A stretch of 14,243 nt of DNA from Pseudomonadota bacterium (GTDB lineage Bacteria > Myxococcota > Polyangia > GCA-2747355 > JACKDQ01). The DNA lies in contig JAUVBO010000009.1 of assembly GCA_030591195.1 (NCBI GenBank), forward strand, positions 1-14,243, in the 5' to 3' direction. Within the stretch, counting starts at the first letter, position 1, and each line of letters starts with the position of its first letter. Both the position numbers and the translations under genes were made by a program. The notes beneath the pieces are model-generated. The model was not told the DNA's origin and ran no database searches. It saw only the letters and a program-made list of their open reading frames with translations. Below are positions 1 to 9,619 of this stretch, in pieces.

Positions 1-3000
1 CCGGACAATGGACAGGTGCGCCGAGATCGTCGAGCGGGCGGGGGGCCTCTCTCCGGTGAAGATCCTCTACGGGGGAGGAGACCCGGCAGCGCTGGCCCGA
101 CCGGCCGCGGGCCACCCGGCCCTGTTCGCCCTCGAGTACTCCCTGGCCGGGCTGTGGCAGTCCTTCGGCGTCAGGCCCGCGGCCGTCATGGGGGTCAACG
201 TGGGCGAGTACGTCGCCGCCTGCGTCGCCGGGGTGATGGCCCTGGAGGACGGCTTGAGGCTGGTCGTCGAGCGGGCCCGTTTGATCGAGGAGCACTTCGC
301 CAGCGGCGCGATGGCCGCGGTGTTCGTCGACGAGAGCACGATGACGCCGCTGCTGTCCAAGTGGCACGGCGAGGTCTCCATCGCGGCGGTGCATGGTCCC
401 ACCAGCCTGGTCGTTTCCGGCGGCGGCCAAGCGGTCCGCGCCCTCGTCGGCGAGCTGGCCGAGCGGGGCATCGCCTCTCACCTGCTGGACGTGCCGGGCG
501 GGTTCAACTCGCCGCTGCTGGAGCCGATGCTGGCGCCCTTCGAGCAGCTGGCGGCGCAGGTCGACTACTCGCTGCCCAGGCTCGCCATGGTTGCCAGCAT
601 GTCGGGGAAGCTCGCCAATCGCCGGGGGCCCCGCAGGCGCCGCGTGGAGACGAGCCAGCGTGCCTGGCCTCGCCGTCGGAAGAACGCCCCCCTGGAGGAG
701 ATCGGCGGCCCGGGCTACTGGGTCCGCCAGGTGCGAGAGACGATCCGGTTCGCGGACGCGGTCAGCACGATGCGCGAGCTCGGAACCGACCAGTTCCTCG
801 AGGTGGGCCCCCATCCGGTGCTGCTCGGGCTGATGGGCCAGGGGCTGGGGGGCTCGACGACGAGCTGCGTGCCGTCGCTGCAGCGCGGGCAAGATGACTG
901 GCACGCCGTGCTGCAGGGGCTCGGCAGGCTCTACTGCGGCCACGCGCCGATCGACTGGGACGAATACGAGCCCGCTGACGCCAGGCGTCGGCCGCTGCCG
1001 ACCTACCCGTTCCAGCGTCGCCGGCACTGGCCGGACGCCCTGACCCAGCGGCGGCCTGCCGACGATCGCCGGAGCGAGCCCGACAGATTCCGTGGAACGG
1101 TCCTCGCGAGCTCCACGGTCCACATCGTCGAGTCGACCTGGCAGCTCTCGGCTCCGGGTTTGTTGAGCGAGCACGTGGTGCACGACCTGACGCTGGTCCC
1201 CGGCGCTGCTCAGCTGGTTTTCGTTCTCGAGGCCGCCTTGCCGCTCTGCGGATCGCGGGTGCAGATCGACGACGTCGTCTTCAACGAGCCGCTCGCGTTT
1301 TCGTCAAGGGAGGAACAGCGGGCCGTCCAGGCCGTGTTCCGGCCCGCCAGCGGAGATCGATACGACGTCGAGTTGATCGGTCGCCTCGACGCCGGCGACG
1401 GACAGTGGCTGCGGCACTTGTCGGGCGTCGTCTCCAGAGCTCCCCGAGCGGACGCCCGCTGTGACCTGGCGGGGCTGCGCCAGCGGTGCGCTTTGCAGGT
1501 CCCCAAGCCAGAGGTCTATCAACGGCTGCTTGACGCGGGGCTGCGGTACGGTCCAGCGTTCCGGCGGATCGACGACGCGTGGTGTGGCAGCGGCGAGAGC
1601 CTCGTCCGCGTGACCTGTCCCGCCGGGGCCCCCGAGGAGTATCAGGTCTTTCCCGGCGTTCTGGACTCCTGGTTCCAGGCGGCGATGCTGGCCCTGGAGT
1701 CCTTTCACGACGGGTCGATGGTGGATCCGTTGATCCCCATCGCGATCGATCGGATCTTGCTCGGCGATCCCGGCGAGCGTCACTGGTGCCACACCGTGGT
1801 GAGATCCCCCGCGGCTGGTGACGGCGACACCTATTCGTTCGACCAGCGTGTCTACGGCGAGGACGGACGACTGGTGGTCGAGGTGCGAGGGCTTCGCCTT
1901 CGCAGGGCGTCGAGGGCGACCTTGCAGCGTTCGGTGTTCCGCCGGCGAAATGACAGGCGTTACCGGATCTCTTGGCGCGAGGCGAGTCTGCGTGATGTCA
2001 TCGCGGCTGACGATGTCGTCGCGGCTGACGGGGGCGCGCCCGGCAGGTGGATCATCCTGCCCGACGACCGGGGTATCGGTCAGGCCCTCGCCCGGCAGAT
2101 CGAGATGGCGGGAGGGGAGGCGCTGTGGTGCCTGCCACCGGATCCCGGCGCGGCCGGAGCGGCGCGACGGGATGGCACGACAGCGCTGGACTGGATCGAA
2201 GAGGCGCTCCTTGACCACCTGGCGGGCGGCGACGTCACCGGCGTGCTGCACCTTTGGGGCCTCGGCCGGATGCGGAGCCGGGCCACCGGCGAGAGCCTGT
2301 TCGGCGATGGACTGCGCGATCTCTACGGGTCGGTGGTCCGTGTGGTACAGGCGATGGTCAAGCGAGCGGCCTCGCGTCCGCGCCTGGTGATCGCGACCAC
2401 GGCCGCTGCTACGGTCGAGCCGGGGTCGATTCCTCAGACGCTCGAGCAGTCTCCTCTGCTGGGACTGGCGAGCACCATAGCTCGGGAGCTTCCGGAGCTC
2501 TCGTGCACGCTGGTGGATTTCGACCGGAGACAACCGGATGTTGGCATGCAGCTGCTCGCGGCGCTGCTGTCGGGGCCGTCCCGCGAGCGCGTGATCGCGG
2601 TGCGCGACGAGCAACTGCGTGTCCCGCGACTCGAGCGGCTGGATGTCGGCTCCGACGTGGCCACCCGGCGCGACCGGCCAGCAGCGCTGTCGGCTGATGG
2701 TGCGGGGTCGCTGGCCGAGCTCGGGTTGACGCCTCTCGAACGTCGAGCTCCCGGAAGGGACGAGGTGGAGGTGGCCGTCGAGGCGAGCGGCCTCAACTTC
2801 AGGGACCTCCTGATGGTGATGGGACAGTACCCCGGTGCGCGATCGGCGATGGGTCTCGAGGTCGCGGGCACCATCGTCGCGGTGGGGGAGGATGTCAGCG
2901 GCCTGAGGCCAGGTGATCAGGTCGTGGCGCTCAACGCGCTGTCACGGGATCTGCCGGCGGAGGGAATCGCCACGCACCTCGTCACCAAGGCCTGCCTGGT

Positions 3001-4852
3001 GGCGCCCAAGCCGGCCAGTCTCGGCTTCGTCGAGGCCGCGTCGATTCCGGCTGTCTTTCTGACCGCCGAGCACTGCCTGCAGACACTCGGTGAAGGCGAC
3101 CGTCAACAGCGGGTGCTCGTGCACGGCGCGGCCGGTGGCGTGGGGCTCGCCGCTGTTCAGCTTGCGACCCTGGCCGGGGCCGAGGTCATCGGCACGGAGG
3201 CGGGCCCCGACAAGACGGCGTATCTGGCCAAGGTCGGCGTGAGCCACGCCATCGACGCCAGGGCGCAGGACTTCGAGGCGGTCGCCGGGGGCGAGGGGGT
3301 CGACGTGGTGATCAACTTCCTGCCGGGCGGGACGATCCCTCGCAGCCTCGACATCCTCCGCCCGGGGGGCCGCTACGTCGAGATCGGCAAGACGGACATC
3401 TGGAGCCACGAGCAGGTCAAGGCACGCAGGCCGGACATCGAGTACTCGATCTTCGCCCTCGACCAGATGATCACCGACGACCCGGCTCGTGTCGGGCACC
3501 TACTGCGACGCCTGATGAAGCGATACGAGACGGGCGAGCTGACCCCCCTGCCGGTCACGACCTACGACCTGGACCACGCGGACCAGGCATTCCGCGCGCT
3601 GCAGCGGGCCAGCCACGTCGGCAAGCTGGTCGTGAGCACGACCCGGGCCGATACCGTGCGGGCGGACGGATGGTACCTGGTCACCGGGGGGCTCGGGGGC
3701 CTCGGGCGTCGCGTCGCGCGATGGCTCGTGGCGCGCGGCGCCGGCGGGCTCGTCCTCCTCGGCCGGCACGGTCCCGATCCGGCAGCGGACGCCGAGCTGG
3801 CCAGGTTGCGCGAGATGGGCGCCGATATCAGGATCGCGGTGCTGGATGTCGGCGATCGCCAGGCGCTCGGAGGCCTGCTGGACGATCTGCGGCGCTCGAA
3901 ACACCCGCTGCGCGGCGTCTTCCACCTAGCGGGTGCTCTCGACGACGGCGTGCTGACCGAGCAGACGCTTGAACGCTTCGAGCAGGTGGCGAACGCCAAG
4001 ATCGATGGCACGTGGAACCTGCATCAGCTCACGCGGGGGATCGACCTCGACCTGTTTGTCGTCTTCTCCTCCATCACCGCTGTGTTCGGCTCGGCCGGTC
4101 AGGCGAACTACGCGGCGGCCAACGCGTTCTGCGACGCCGTGGCGCATCACCGAAGAGCGTGGGGCCTGCCCGCAACGAGCGTCAACTGGGGTCCGTGGGC
4201 CGAGGAGGGCATGGCGGCCGATCTGGGGGCCTCGGGGGAGAAACAGTGGCAGGCCCGGGGTGTCAGCTACCTCGAGCCGGACGAGGCCCTCGACGAGCTG
4301 GGTCGAGCGCTGGATGGACAGGAGACTCAGTCCGTCGTGGTCCGCTGCGACTGGTCGGCCCTCGCCGCCTCCGGGGCAGCGGACGCGGCCTTGGTATCCG
4401 AGCTGGCCGTCGCGCCAGCACCCACGGATGTCACCACGGAACCCGAGCTCGTCCAGCGGCTGAGCGGCCTTCGCCCCGAACAGCAGCAGCGGGTCGTCGT
4501 CCCGCACCTGCAGGAGCTCGTGGCGCAGATCATCGGGGCGCCCGCGGTGGGGGAGGTCGATCCCCGGGGACGGCTGATGGACATGGGCGTCGACTCGCTG
4601 CTGGGCATCGAGCTCCGCAACAGTCTGCGGACAGCGATCGGGCGGCCCGTTCCGGCGACCCTGGTCTTTGACTATCCAACCATCGAGAGCATCGCGAGGT
4701 TCATCATCGACGACCTGATCGCGGCCGCACCCGCTGGTGGACCGGAGAGCGCGGGCGAGCTGGAGCCAGACCTGGAGGACGTCAAGGCGATGAGCGTGCG
4801 GGAAGTCGAGGCCTTGCTCGCCGCCGAGCTGGACGATCTTCCACCGGAGTAG
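1..4852 (+). CDS. Type I modular polyketide synthase, fully reducing module (5' partial): AT(inactive)-DH-ER-KR-ACP
   Basis: Extends and fully reduces a polyketide chain in the cytoplasm. The frame is open to the left edge and the first Met (nt 8) falls inside an AT domain, so the start and KS lie outside. Residues below count from that Met. AT spans about 1-300, but the GHSxGE motif reads GVNVGE (Asn64) and the HAFH-like motif reads GGFN (Asn167), so both catalytic residues are lost. DH is about 370-650, with His389, Asp553 and Gln557 kept but the motif Gly replaced by Asp393. A pseudo-KR is about 655-890. ER is about 900-1213, with NADPH motif HGAAGGVG (1039-1046). KR is about 1220-1440, with GGLGGLG at 1227, Lys1331, Ser1355, Tyr1368, Asn1372 and an LDD motif (1311-1313) typical of B-type KRs. 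ACP is about 1496-1570, with phosphopantetheine Ser1530 in GVDSLLG. There is no thioesterase; the acidic tail (about 1590-1614) may dock to a following PKS protein. Class is certain; product is unknown. Confidence 0.96.
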   Translation, partial: RTMDRCAEIVERAGGLSPVKILYGGGDPAALARPAAGHPALFALEYSLAGLWQSFGVRPAAVMGVNVGEYVAACVAGVMALEDGLRLVVERARLIEEHFASGAMAAVFVDESTMTPLLSKWHGEVSIAAVHGPTSLVVSGGGQAVRALVGELAERGIASHLLDVPGGFNSPLLEPMLAPFEQLAAQVDYSLPRLAMVASMSGKLANRRGPRRRRVETSQRAWPRRRKNAPLEEIGGPGYWVRQVRETIRFADAVSTMRELGTDQFLEVGPHPVLLGLMGQGLGGSTTSCVPSLQRGQDDWHAVLQGLGRLYCGHAPIDWDEYEPADARRRPLPTYPFQRRRHWPDALTQRRPADDRRSEPDRFRGTVLASSTVHIVESTWQLSAPGLLSEHVVHDLTLVPGAAQLVFVLEAALPLCGSRVQIDDVVFNEPLAFSSREEQRAVQAVFRPASGDRYDVELIGRLDAGDGQWLRHLSGVVSRAPRADARCDLAGLRQRCALQVPKPEVYQRLLDAGLRYGPAFRRIDDAWCGSGESLVRVTCPAGAPEEYQVFPGVLDSWFQAAMLALESFHDGSMVDPLIPIAIDRILLGDPGERHWCHTVVRSPAAGDGDTYSFDQRVYGEDGRLVVEVRGLRLRRASRATLQRSVFRRRNDRRYRISWREASLRDVIAADDVVAADGGAPGRWIILPDDRGIGQALARQIEMAGGEALWCLPPDPGAAGAARRDGTTALDWIEEALLDHLAGGDVTGVLHLWGLGRMRSRATGESLFGDGLRDLYGSVVRVVQAMVKRAASRPRLVIATTAAATVEPGSIPQTLEQSPLLGLASTIARELPELSCTLVDFDRRQPDVGMQLLAALLSGPSRERVIAVRDEQLRVPRLERLDVGSDVATRRDRPAALSADGAGSLAELGLTPLERRAPGRDEVEVAVEASGLNFRDLLMVMGQYPGARSAMGLEVAGTIVAVGEDVSGLRPGDQVVALNALSRDLPAEGIATHLVTKACLVAPKPASLGFVEAASIPAVFLTAEHCLQTLGEGDRQQRVLVHGAAGGVGLAAVQLATLAGAEVIGTEAGPDKTAYLAKVGVSHAIDARAQDFEAVAGGEGVDVVINFLPGGTIPRSLDILRPGGRYVEIGKTDIWSHEQVKARRPDIEYSIFALDQMITDDPARVGHLLRRLMKRYETGELTPLPVTTYDLDHADQAFRALQRASHVGKLVVSTTRADTVRADGWYLVTGGLGGLGRRVARWLVARGAGGLVLLGRHGPDPAADAELARLREMGADIRIAVLDVGDRQALGGLLDDLRRSKHPLRGVFHLAGALDDGVLTEQTLERFEQVANAKIDGTWNLHQLTRGIDLDLFVVFSSITAVFGSAGQANYAAANAFCDAVAHHRRAWGLPATSVNWGPWAEEGMAADLGASGEKQWQARGVSYLEPDEALDELGRALDGQETQSVVVRCDWSALAASGAADAALVSELAVAPAPTDVTTEPELVQRLSGLRPEQQQRVVVPHLQELVAQIIGAPAVGEVDPRGRLMDMGVDSLLGIELRNSLRTAIGRPVPATLVFDYPTIESIARFIIDDLIAAAPAGGPESAGELEPDLEDVKAMSVREVEALLAAELDDLPPE
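1994..2029 (+). repeat. 18-bp tandem duplication inside the plus-strand PKS gene
   Basis: Two adjacent 18-bp units (1994-2011 and 2012-2029) differ at one base (a2000 versus g2018). They encode DVIAAD followed by DVVAAD, at the start of the structural pseudo-KR between DH and ER. The unit is a multiple of three, so the reading frame is kept. It looks like a recent slippage duplication in a surface or linker segment, with no obvious functional effect. Confidence 0.8.
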
Positions 4853-4895
4853 AGATGAGGGCTTGAAGACTGGTGGCGCTGCCTGTTGGGGATGA

Positions 4896-4923
4896 TTGAC
4901 AACCTCTTCGATCGCTCAATAAT
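4896..4923 (+). promoter_or_regulatory. Near-consensus sigma-70 promoter for the OmpA-family gene
   Basis: A -35 box TTGACA (4896-4901, six of six consensus bases) is followed after 16 bp by a -10 box AATAAT (4918-4923, five of six). It sits in a short AT-rich island within otherwise GC-rich DNA and points toward the gene starting at 4956. Predicted transcription start is near 4930, giving a leader of about 25 nt. This suggests the envelope protein is transcribed independently of the upstream PKS by the housekeeping sigma factor. Activity is inferred from sequence only. Confidence 0.65.
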
Positions 4924-4955
4924 ATCAGGCTAGTCGATTACGACAGAGAGACGGC

Positions 4956-6842
<1,887 letters not shown>

Positions 6843-6849
6843 CGATTTC

Positions 6850-6866
6850 GCGTGGGCAACCCACGC
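6850..6866 (+). terminator. Possible hairpin just after the OmpA-family gene
   Basis: A perfect 7-bp GC-rich inverted repeat, GCGTGGG (6850-6856) and CCCACGC (6860-6866), with a 3-nt loop CAA, starts 8 nt after the stop codon. Position and stability fit a transcription terminator, but no run of T follows, so it is not a canonical intrinsic terminator. It could also protect the mRNA 3' end. Confidence 0.35.
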
Positions 6867-7219
6867 CGCGCAACTGCTCGGCGATGGCGCTCAGATCTGT
6901 GCGACCTGGTGGTCTGCTTCGACGCTAGCAGCTCGAAGGCGACCAGCGTGTCGTAGAGGATGCGGAAGTACTCCTGGACCGTGCTTCGGGGCGGACTCGG
7001 GACAGCCCCCCCTGGTGGCGATCGGGCTGACGATGTTCTACGGCGGCACGATCGGCGGCGCGATTCACGCGGGCGTCTCTGCCCACCGCTGGCGTCCCCG
7101 CAGGACAAGCCGCCGCGCCGGCAGGCCGCGCGCAGCTACTCGATCAGGCTCCTGCGGCTCAGATTCTGAGCCGCCGCCCCGAGGAGCACCGGCGCACACG
7201 CTAGCCGCAGCGATGGTCT

Positions 7220-7249
7220 TTGACGTCGGCGCCGGTAGCCTAGTAGCCT
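7220..7249 (+). promoter_or_regulatory. Weak candidate promoter upstream of the RND exporter
   Basis: TTGACG (7220-7225, five of six -35 consensus bases) is followed after 18 bp by TAGCCT (7244-7249), a poor -10 match (three of six). The -10 area contains a 7-bp direct repeat, GTAGCCT, at 7235-7241 and 7243-7249. Its position, about 40 bp before the start codon, is suitable. An alternative is read-through from the OmpA-family gene. Support is weak. Confidence 0.25.
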
Positions 7250-7279
7250 CTCTGAAATGAGCGTCTCTGGGGCGGCGCC

Positions 7280-7294
7280 GGGAGGTCTGGCGTG
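7280..7294 (+). promoter_or_regulatory. Ribosome binding site that fixes the GTG start of the RND exporter
   Basis: GGGAGG (7280-7285) lies 6 nt before GTG (7292-7294). An in-frame stop is present at 7253-7255 and no other ATG, GTG or TTG occurs in frame between it and 7292. The GTG is therefore the earliest possible start. It overlaps, as GTGA, the stop codon of a 12-codon reading frame that begins with ATG at 7257. Confidence 0.75.
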
Positions 7295-9595
7295 AATTGG
7301 CTGGCGGAATTTGTCACCCGGCGAGCGGCGGTGATCGTGACCGCATGGCTGTTGGTGACGGGCGTCGCCGCGTACCAAGCCGTCGATCTCCGTTTCTCCT
7401 ACAGTCTGCGGAGCCTCTACGACTACCCGGGCAACCCCGACGTGGGTCCGCTGGACCGCTACCTCGCCCAGTTCGGCGATGACTACTACTTCGTCCTCCT
7501 CCTGGTTCGCACTGACGACGTCTTCTCCCCCGAAGCACTGAGCTTCATCCAGAAGCTCTCCCACGGCCTCGACCGGCAGCAGCAGTTTCGCCGGGTCTGG
7601 AGCGTCGCCGTCAACGACGTACCCCGCGGCGAGGGGGACGCGGTCATGACCGGACCACTGTTCGAGACCGTGCCTCGTGACCCCGAGCAGCTGCGCAAGC
7701 TCCGCCGCTTCGCCCTCGCCAGCGACCTCGTCGTTCCGCGCTGGGTCTCGGCCGACGGGCGCTATGCGGTGATCGCCGCCGAGATGAGGACCCGTAAGGT
7801 CGGTGACCTCGACGAGATGCAGGCGGCGGTGGACGCCGCCGACCGAGTCATCCGCGGCGTCGACGCGCCGGCAGGCACCAAGGTTTGGGTCTCGGGATCG
7901 CCGGCGATCGAGACCGGAATTCGCAACGTGCTCCTCCGCGACCAGATGGTGTTCGCCCCGTTTGCGGGCTTGATCATCATCGTGGTGCTGTTCGTTGTTT
8001 TTCGTTCTGTCCACGGCGTGATCCTGCCGCTGCTGAACGTCCTGGTCTCGGTCGTTTGGGTCCTGGGGTTGATGGCCACGACCGGAGCCCAGATCAACAT
8101 CGTGTCCAACACGATCCCGACGATCCTGCTGATCTACGGCATCCTCGACTCGATCTTCGTCATCAGCCACTTCTACCGCCTGAACGAAGGCGGCAACGAT
8201 CGACGGGAGGCGGCCAGAAGGACGATCCTGAGGGTCGGCTGGCCCTGTGCGGTGACCAGCTTGACCACCGCAGTGGGGTTCGCTGCGTTTTCGCTCTCCA
8301 GCGTGCCGATGATGCGTTCTTTCGGGCTCTTTCTCGCTCTCGGCGTGGTCTTCGCTTTCGTTGGCGGCGTGATCTTGCTGCCAGCGGCGCTCTGCCTCTT
8401 TCCGGCCCCGCGGCAGGGCTACTCTGGGCGAACGCTGACACTCCTTGCCGGTCGGGTGCTCGACCGCCTGGCCACCGTGGTGGCCCGACGTCCCGGATCG
8501 TTGATCGCGGTCGCGCTGGCGCTGCTGATCGGCTGCGCTGTCATCGCGGGAACCAAGAACCGAGTCGACGTGCTGTTCATTGACGAGCTGCCGCCGAGCC
8601 TGCCGAGCGTGGAGGCTCATCGGTTGCTCTCGGAGCACCTGTTTGGCGCGCTCCATGTTTCGCTCGTCGTCCGCGGCTCTGCCGACGCGGTCAAGAAAGC
8701 GAGCGTGCTCGAGTCGATCGACCGGGTCCACCGCTGGGCGCTCAAGCAGCCGCAGGTGCGCAGTGTCCTGTCTCTCGCGGGACTGGTCCGCGCCCTCAAC
8801 AAGGCGTTCCACGGCGGCGAAGAGAGCTTCGACCGTATCCCTTCCTCGGAGCGCCTGATCGCTCAGTACCTGGCTCTGCTGGACCCCGATACCCACGCCG
8901 ACTTCGTCACCACGGACTACTCCCAGACACACCTCCGCCTGACGCTGCCGGACGACGGATCGGCCAGCCTGCTCGAGTTCGTTGACCAGCTCCGGGCGGT
9001 GGCGAAGAAGGAGCTCGGCCGTCACCCCGTCAAGCTCGAAGTCACCGGCGTTTCAGCCGCAGGGTATCGCGGCAACGAACGGATGGTCGTCGAGACCGTT
9101 TGGAGCTTCGGCCTTGCCTTCGTGGTGATCACCCTGCTCGTGGCCGTTGCCTTCCGCTCGTTTCGGCTCGCGCTGGTCGTCGCCCTGCCAAACCTCCTGC
9201 CCACCATCGCTTGTCTGGCGATCCTCGGCCTCTCCGGAATCTCGATGCGGACCGGGACGGTGCTCTTTCTCTGCGTCGCCGTTGGCGTCGTGTTCGACAA
9301 CACGATCCACATCCTCGATCACCTGCGAGAGACCAGCGCCGCCGAGGAGTCGCTGCCGGTCGCGTTGAAGCAGACGCTGCGGGTCATCGGCCCCCCGGTG
9401 CTATACAGCTCGCTGCTGATCACCGCCGGATTCGGCATCTTCCTCGTTTCTGACTTCGAGATCCTCGCCTCCTTCGGCCTGACCTGCGTCGCGGTGGTGT
9501 CGCTGGGGTTGCTGGCGGATCTCGTCGTGACCCCGGCCGTGCTGCTTCGTGGTGGCAAGGCGCTGCTGTCTCGCCGGTGGAAGAAGCGTCGTTGA
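7292..9595 (+). CDS. RND superfamily exporter, MMPL/HAE3-like
   Basis: Predicted proton-driven inner-membrane exporter of 767 residues, built as two homologous halves. Each half has one N-terminal membrane helix, a large periplasmic loop and a bundle of five helices. The first helix is about 12-30 and the first bundle about 222-380. The second half starts near 405, has its loop at about 430-605 and its bundle at about 610-750. Asp286 (GILDSIF) and Asp669 (VVFDNTI) sit in the equivalent helices of each half, at the place where RND and MMPL proteins carry proton-relay acids. The tail is basic (SRRWKKRR). Length and layout fit single-protein RND exporters of lipids and hydrophobic molecules, such as mycobacterial MmpL and hopanoid transporters, rather than AcrB-type pumps of about 1,050 residues. 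No adaptor gene is adjacent. Position beside PKS genes suggests it exports the polyketide, which is inference. The gene ends 24 bp from the convergent PKS gene. Confidence 0.95.
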   Translation: MNWLAEFVTRRAAVIVTAWLLVTGVAAYQAVDLRFSYSLRSLYDYPGNPDVGPLDRYLAQFGDDYYFVLLLVRTDDVFSPEALSFIQKLSHGLDRQQQFRRVWSVAVNDVPRGEGDAVMTGPLFETVPRDPEQLRKLRRFALASDLVVPRWVSADGRYAVIAAEMRTRKVGDLDEMQAAVDAADRVIRGVDAPAGTKVWVSGSPAIETGIRNVLLRDQMVFAPFAGLIIIVVLFVVFRSVHGVILPLLNVLVSVVWVLGLMATTGAQINIVSNTIPTILLIYGILDSIFVISHFYRLNEGGNDRREAARRTILRVGWPCAVTSLTTAVGFAAFSLSSVPMMRSFGLFLALGVVFAFVGGVILLPAALCLFPAPRQGYSGRTLTLLAGRVLDRLATVVARRPGSLIAVALALLIGCAVIAGTKNRVDVLFIDELPPSLPSVEAHRLLSEHLFGALHVSLVVRGSADAVKKASVLESIDRVHRWALKQPQVRSVLSLAGLVRALNKAFHGGEESFDRIPSSERLIAQYLALLDPDTHADFVTTDYSQTHLRLTLPDDGSASLLEFVDQLRAVAKKELGRHPVKLEVTGVSAAGYRGNERMVVETVWSFGLAFVVITLLVAVAFRSFRLALVVALPNLLPTIACLAILGLSGISMRTGTVLFLCVAVGVVFDNTIHILDHLRETSAAEESLPVALKQTLRVIGPPVLYSSLLITAGFGIFLVSDFEILASFGLTCVAVVSLGLLADLVVTPAVLLRGGKALLSRRWKKRR

Positions 9596-9619
9596 TCGCG
9601 GCCGCCCGACGAAGCGGCG

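Larger units (their letters stand above)
6843..7291. other. 449-bp intergenic region without a supported gene
   Basis: I see no complete gene here. It holds the 7-bp hairpin near the left end and regulatory sequence for the exporter at the right end. Two short stretches read unusually protein-like for GC-rich non-coding DNA. One, on the minus strand around 6925-6985, encodes EYFRILYDTLVAFELLASKQ. The other, on the plus strand around 7012-7085, encodes a hydrophobic segment with FYGGTIGGAIHAG. Neither has a convincing start or recognisable family, and each soon turns into Arg/Pro/Ser-rich sequence. They may be remnants of decayed genes or chance. Confidence 0.5.

Noticed and set aside
8..10. 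ATG as start codon of the plus-strand PKS
   Set aside because: It encodes Met within an AT segment that normally continues upstream, and the frame is open to the window edge. The gene is cut by the window.
4714..4727. A 13-base match (TGATCGCGGCCGC) between the plus-strand PKS end and the 9593-9605 junction
   Set aside because: Short, GC-rich, made of common GATCG and GCGGCCGC words; no other sign of recombination or attachment sites.
7136..9025. Long minus-strand open frame of 629 codons opposite the exporter
   Set aside because: It mirrors the exporter's codons in GC-rich DNA, has Arg/Asp/His-rich low-complexity composition and no recognisable domain, while the plus strand encodes a clear RND protein.
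9601..9618. Hairpin GCCGC/GCGGC as a bidirectional terminator
   Set aside because: The stem is only 5 bp with an 8-nt loop and no T-run on either side; such stems are common by chance at this base composition.
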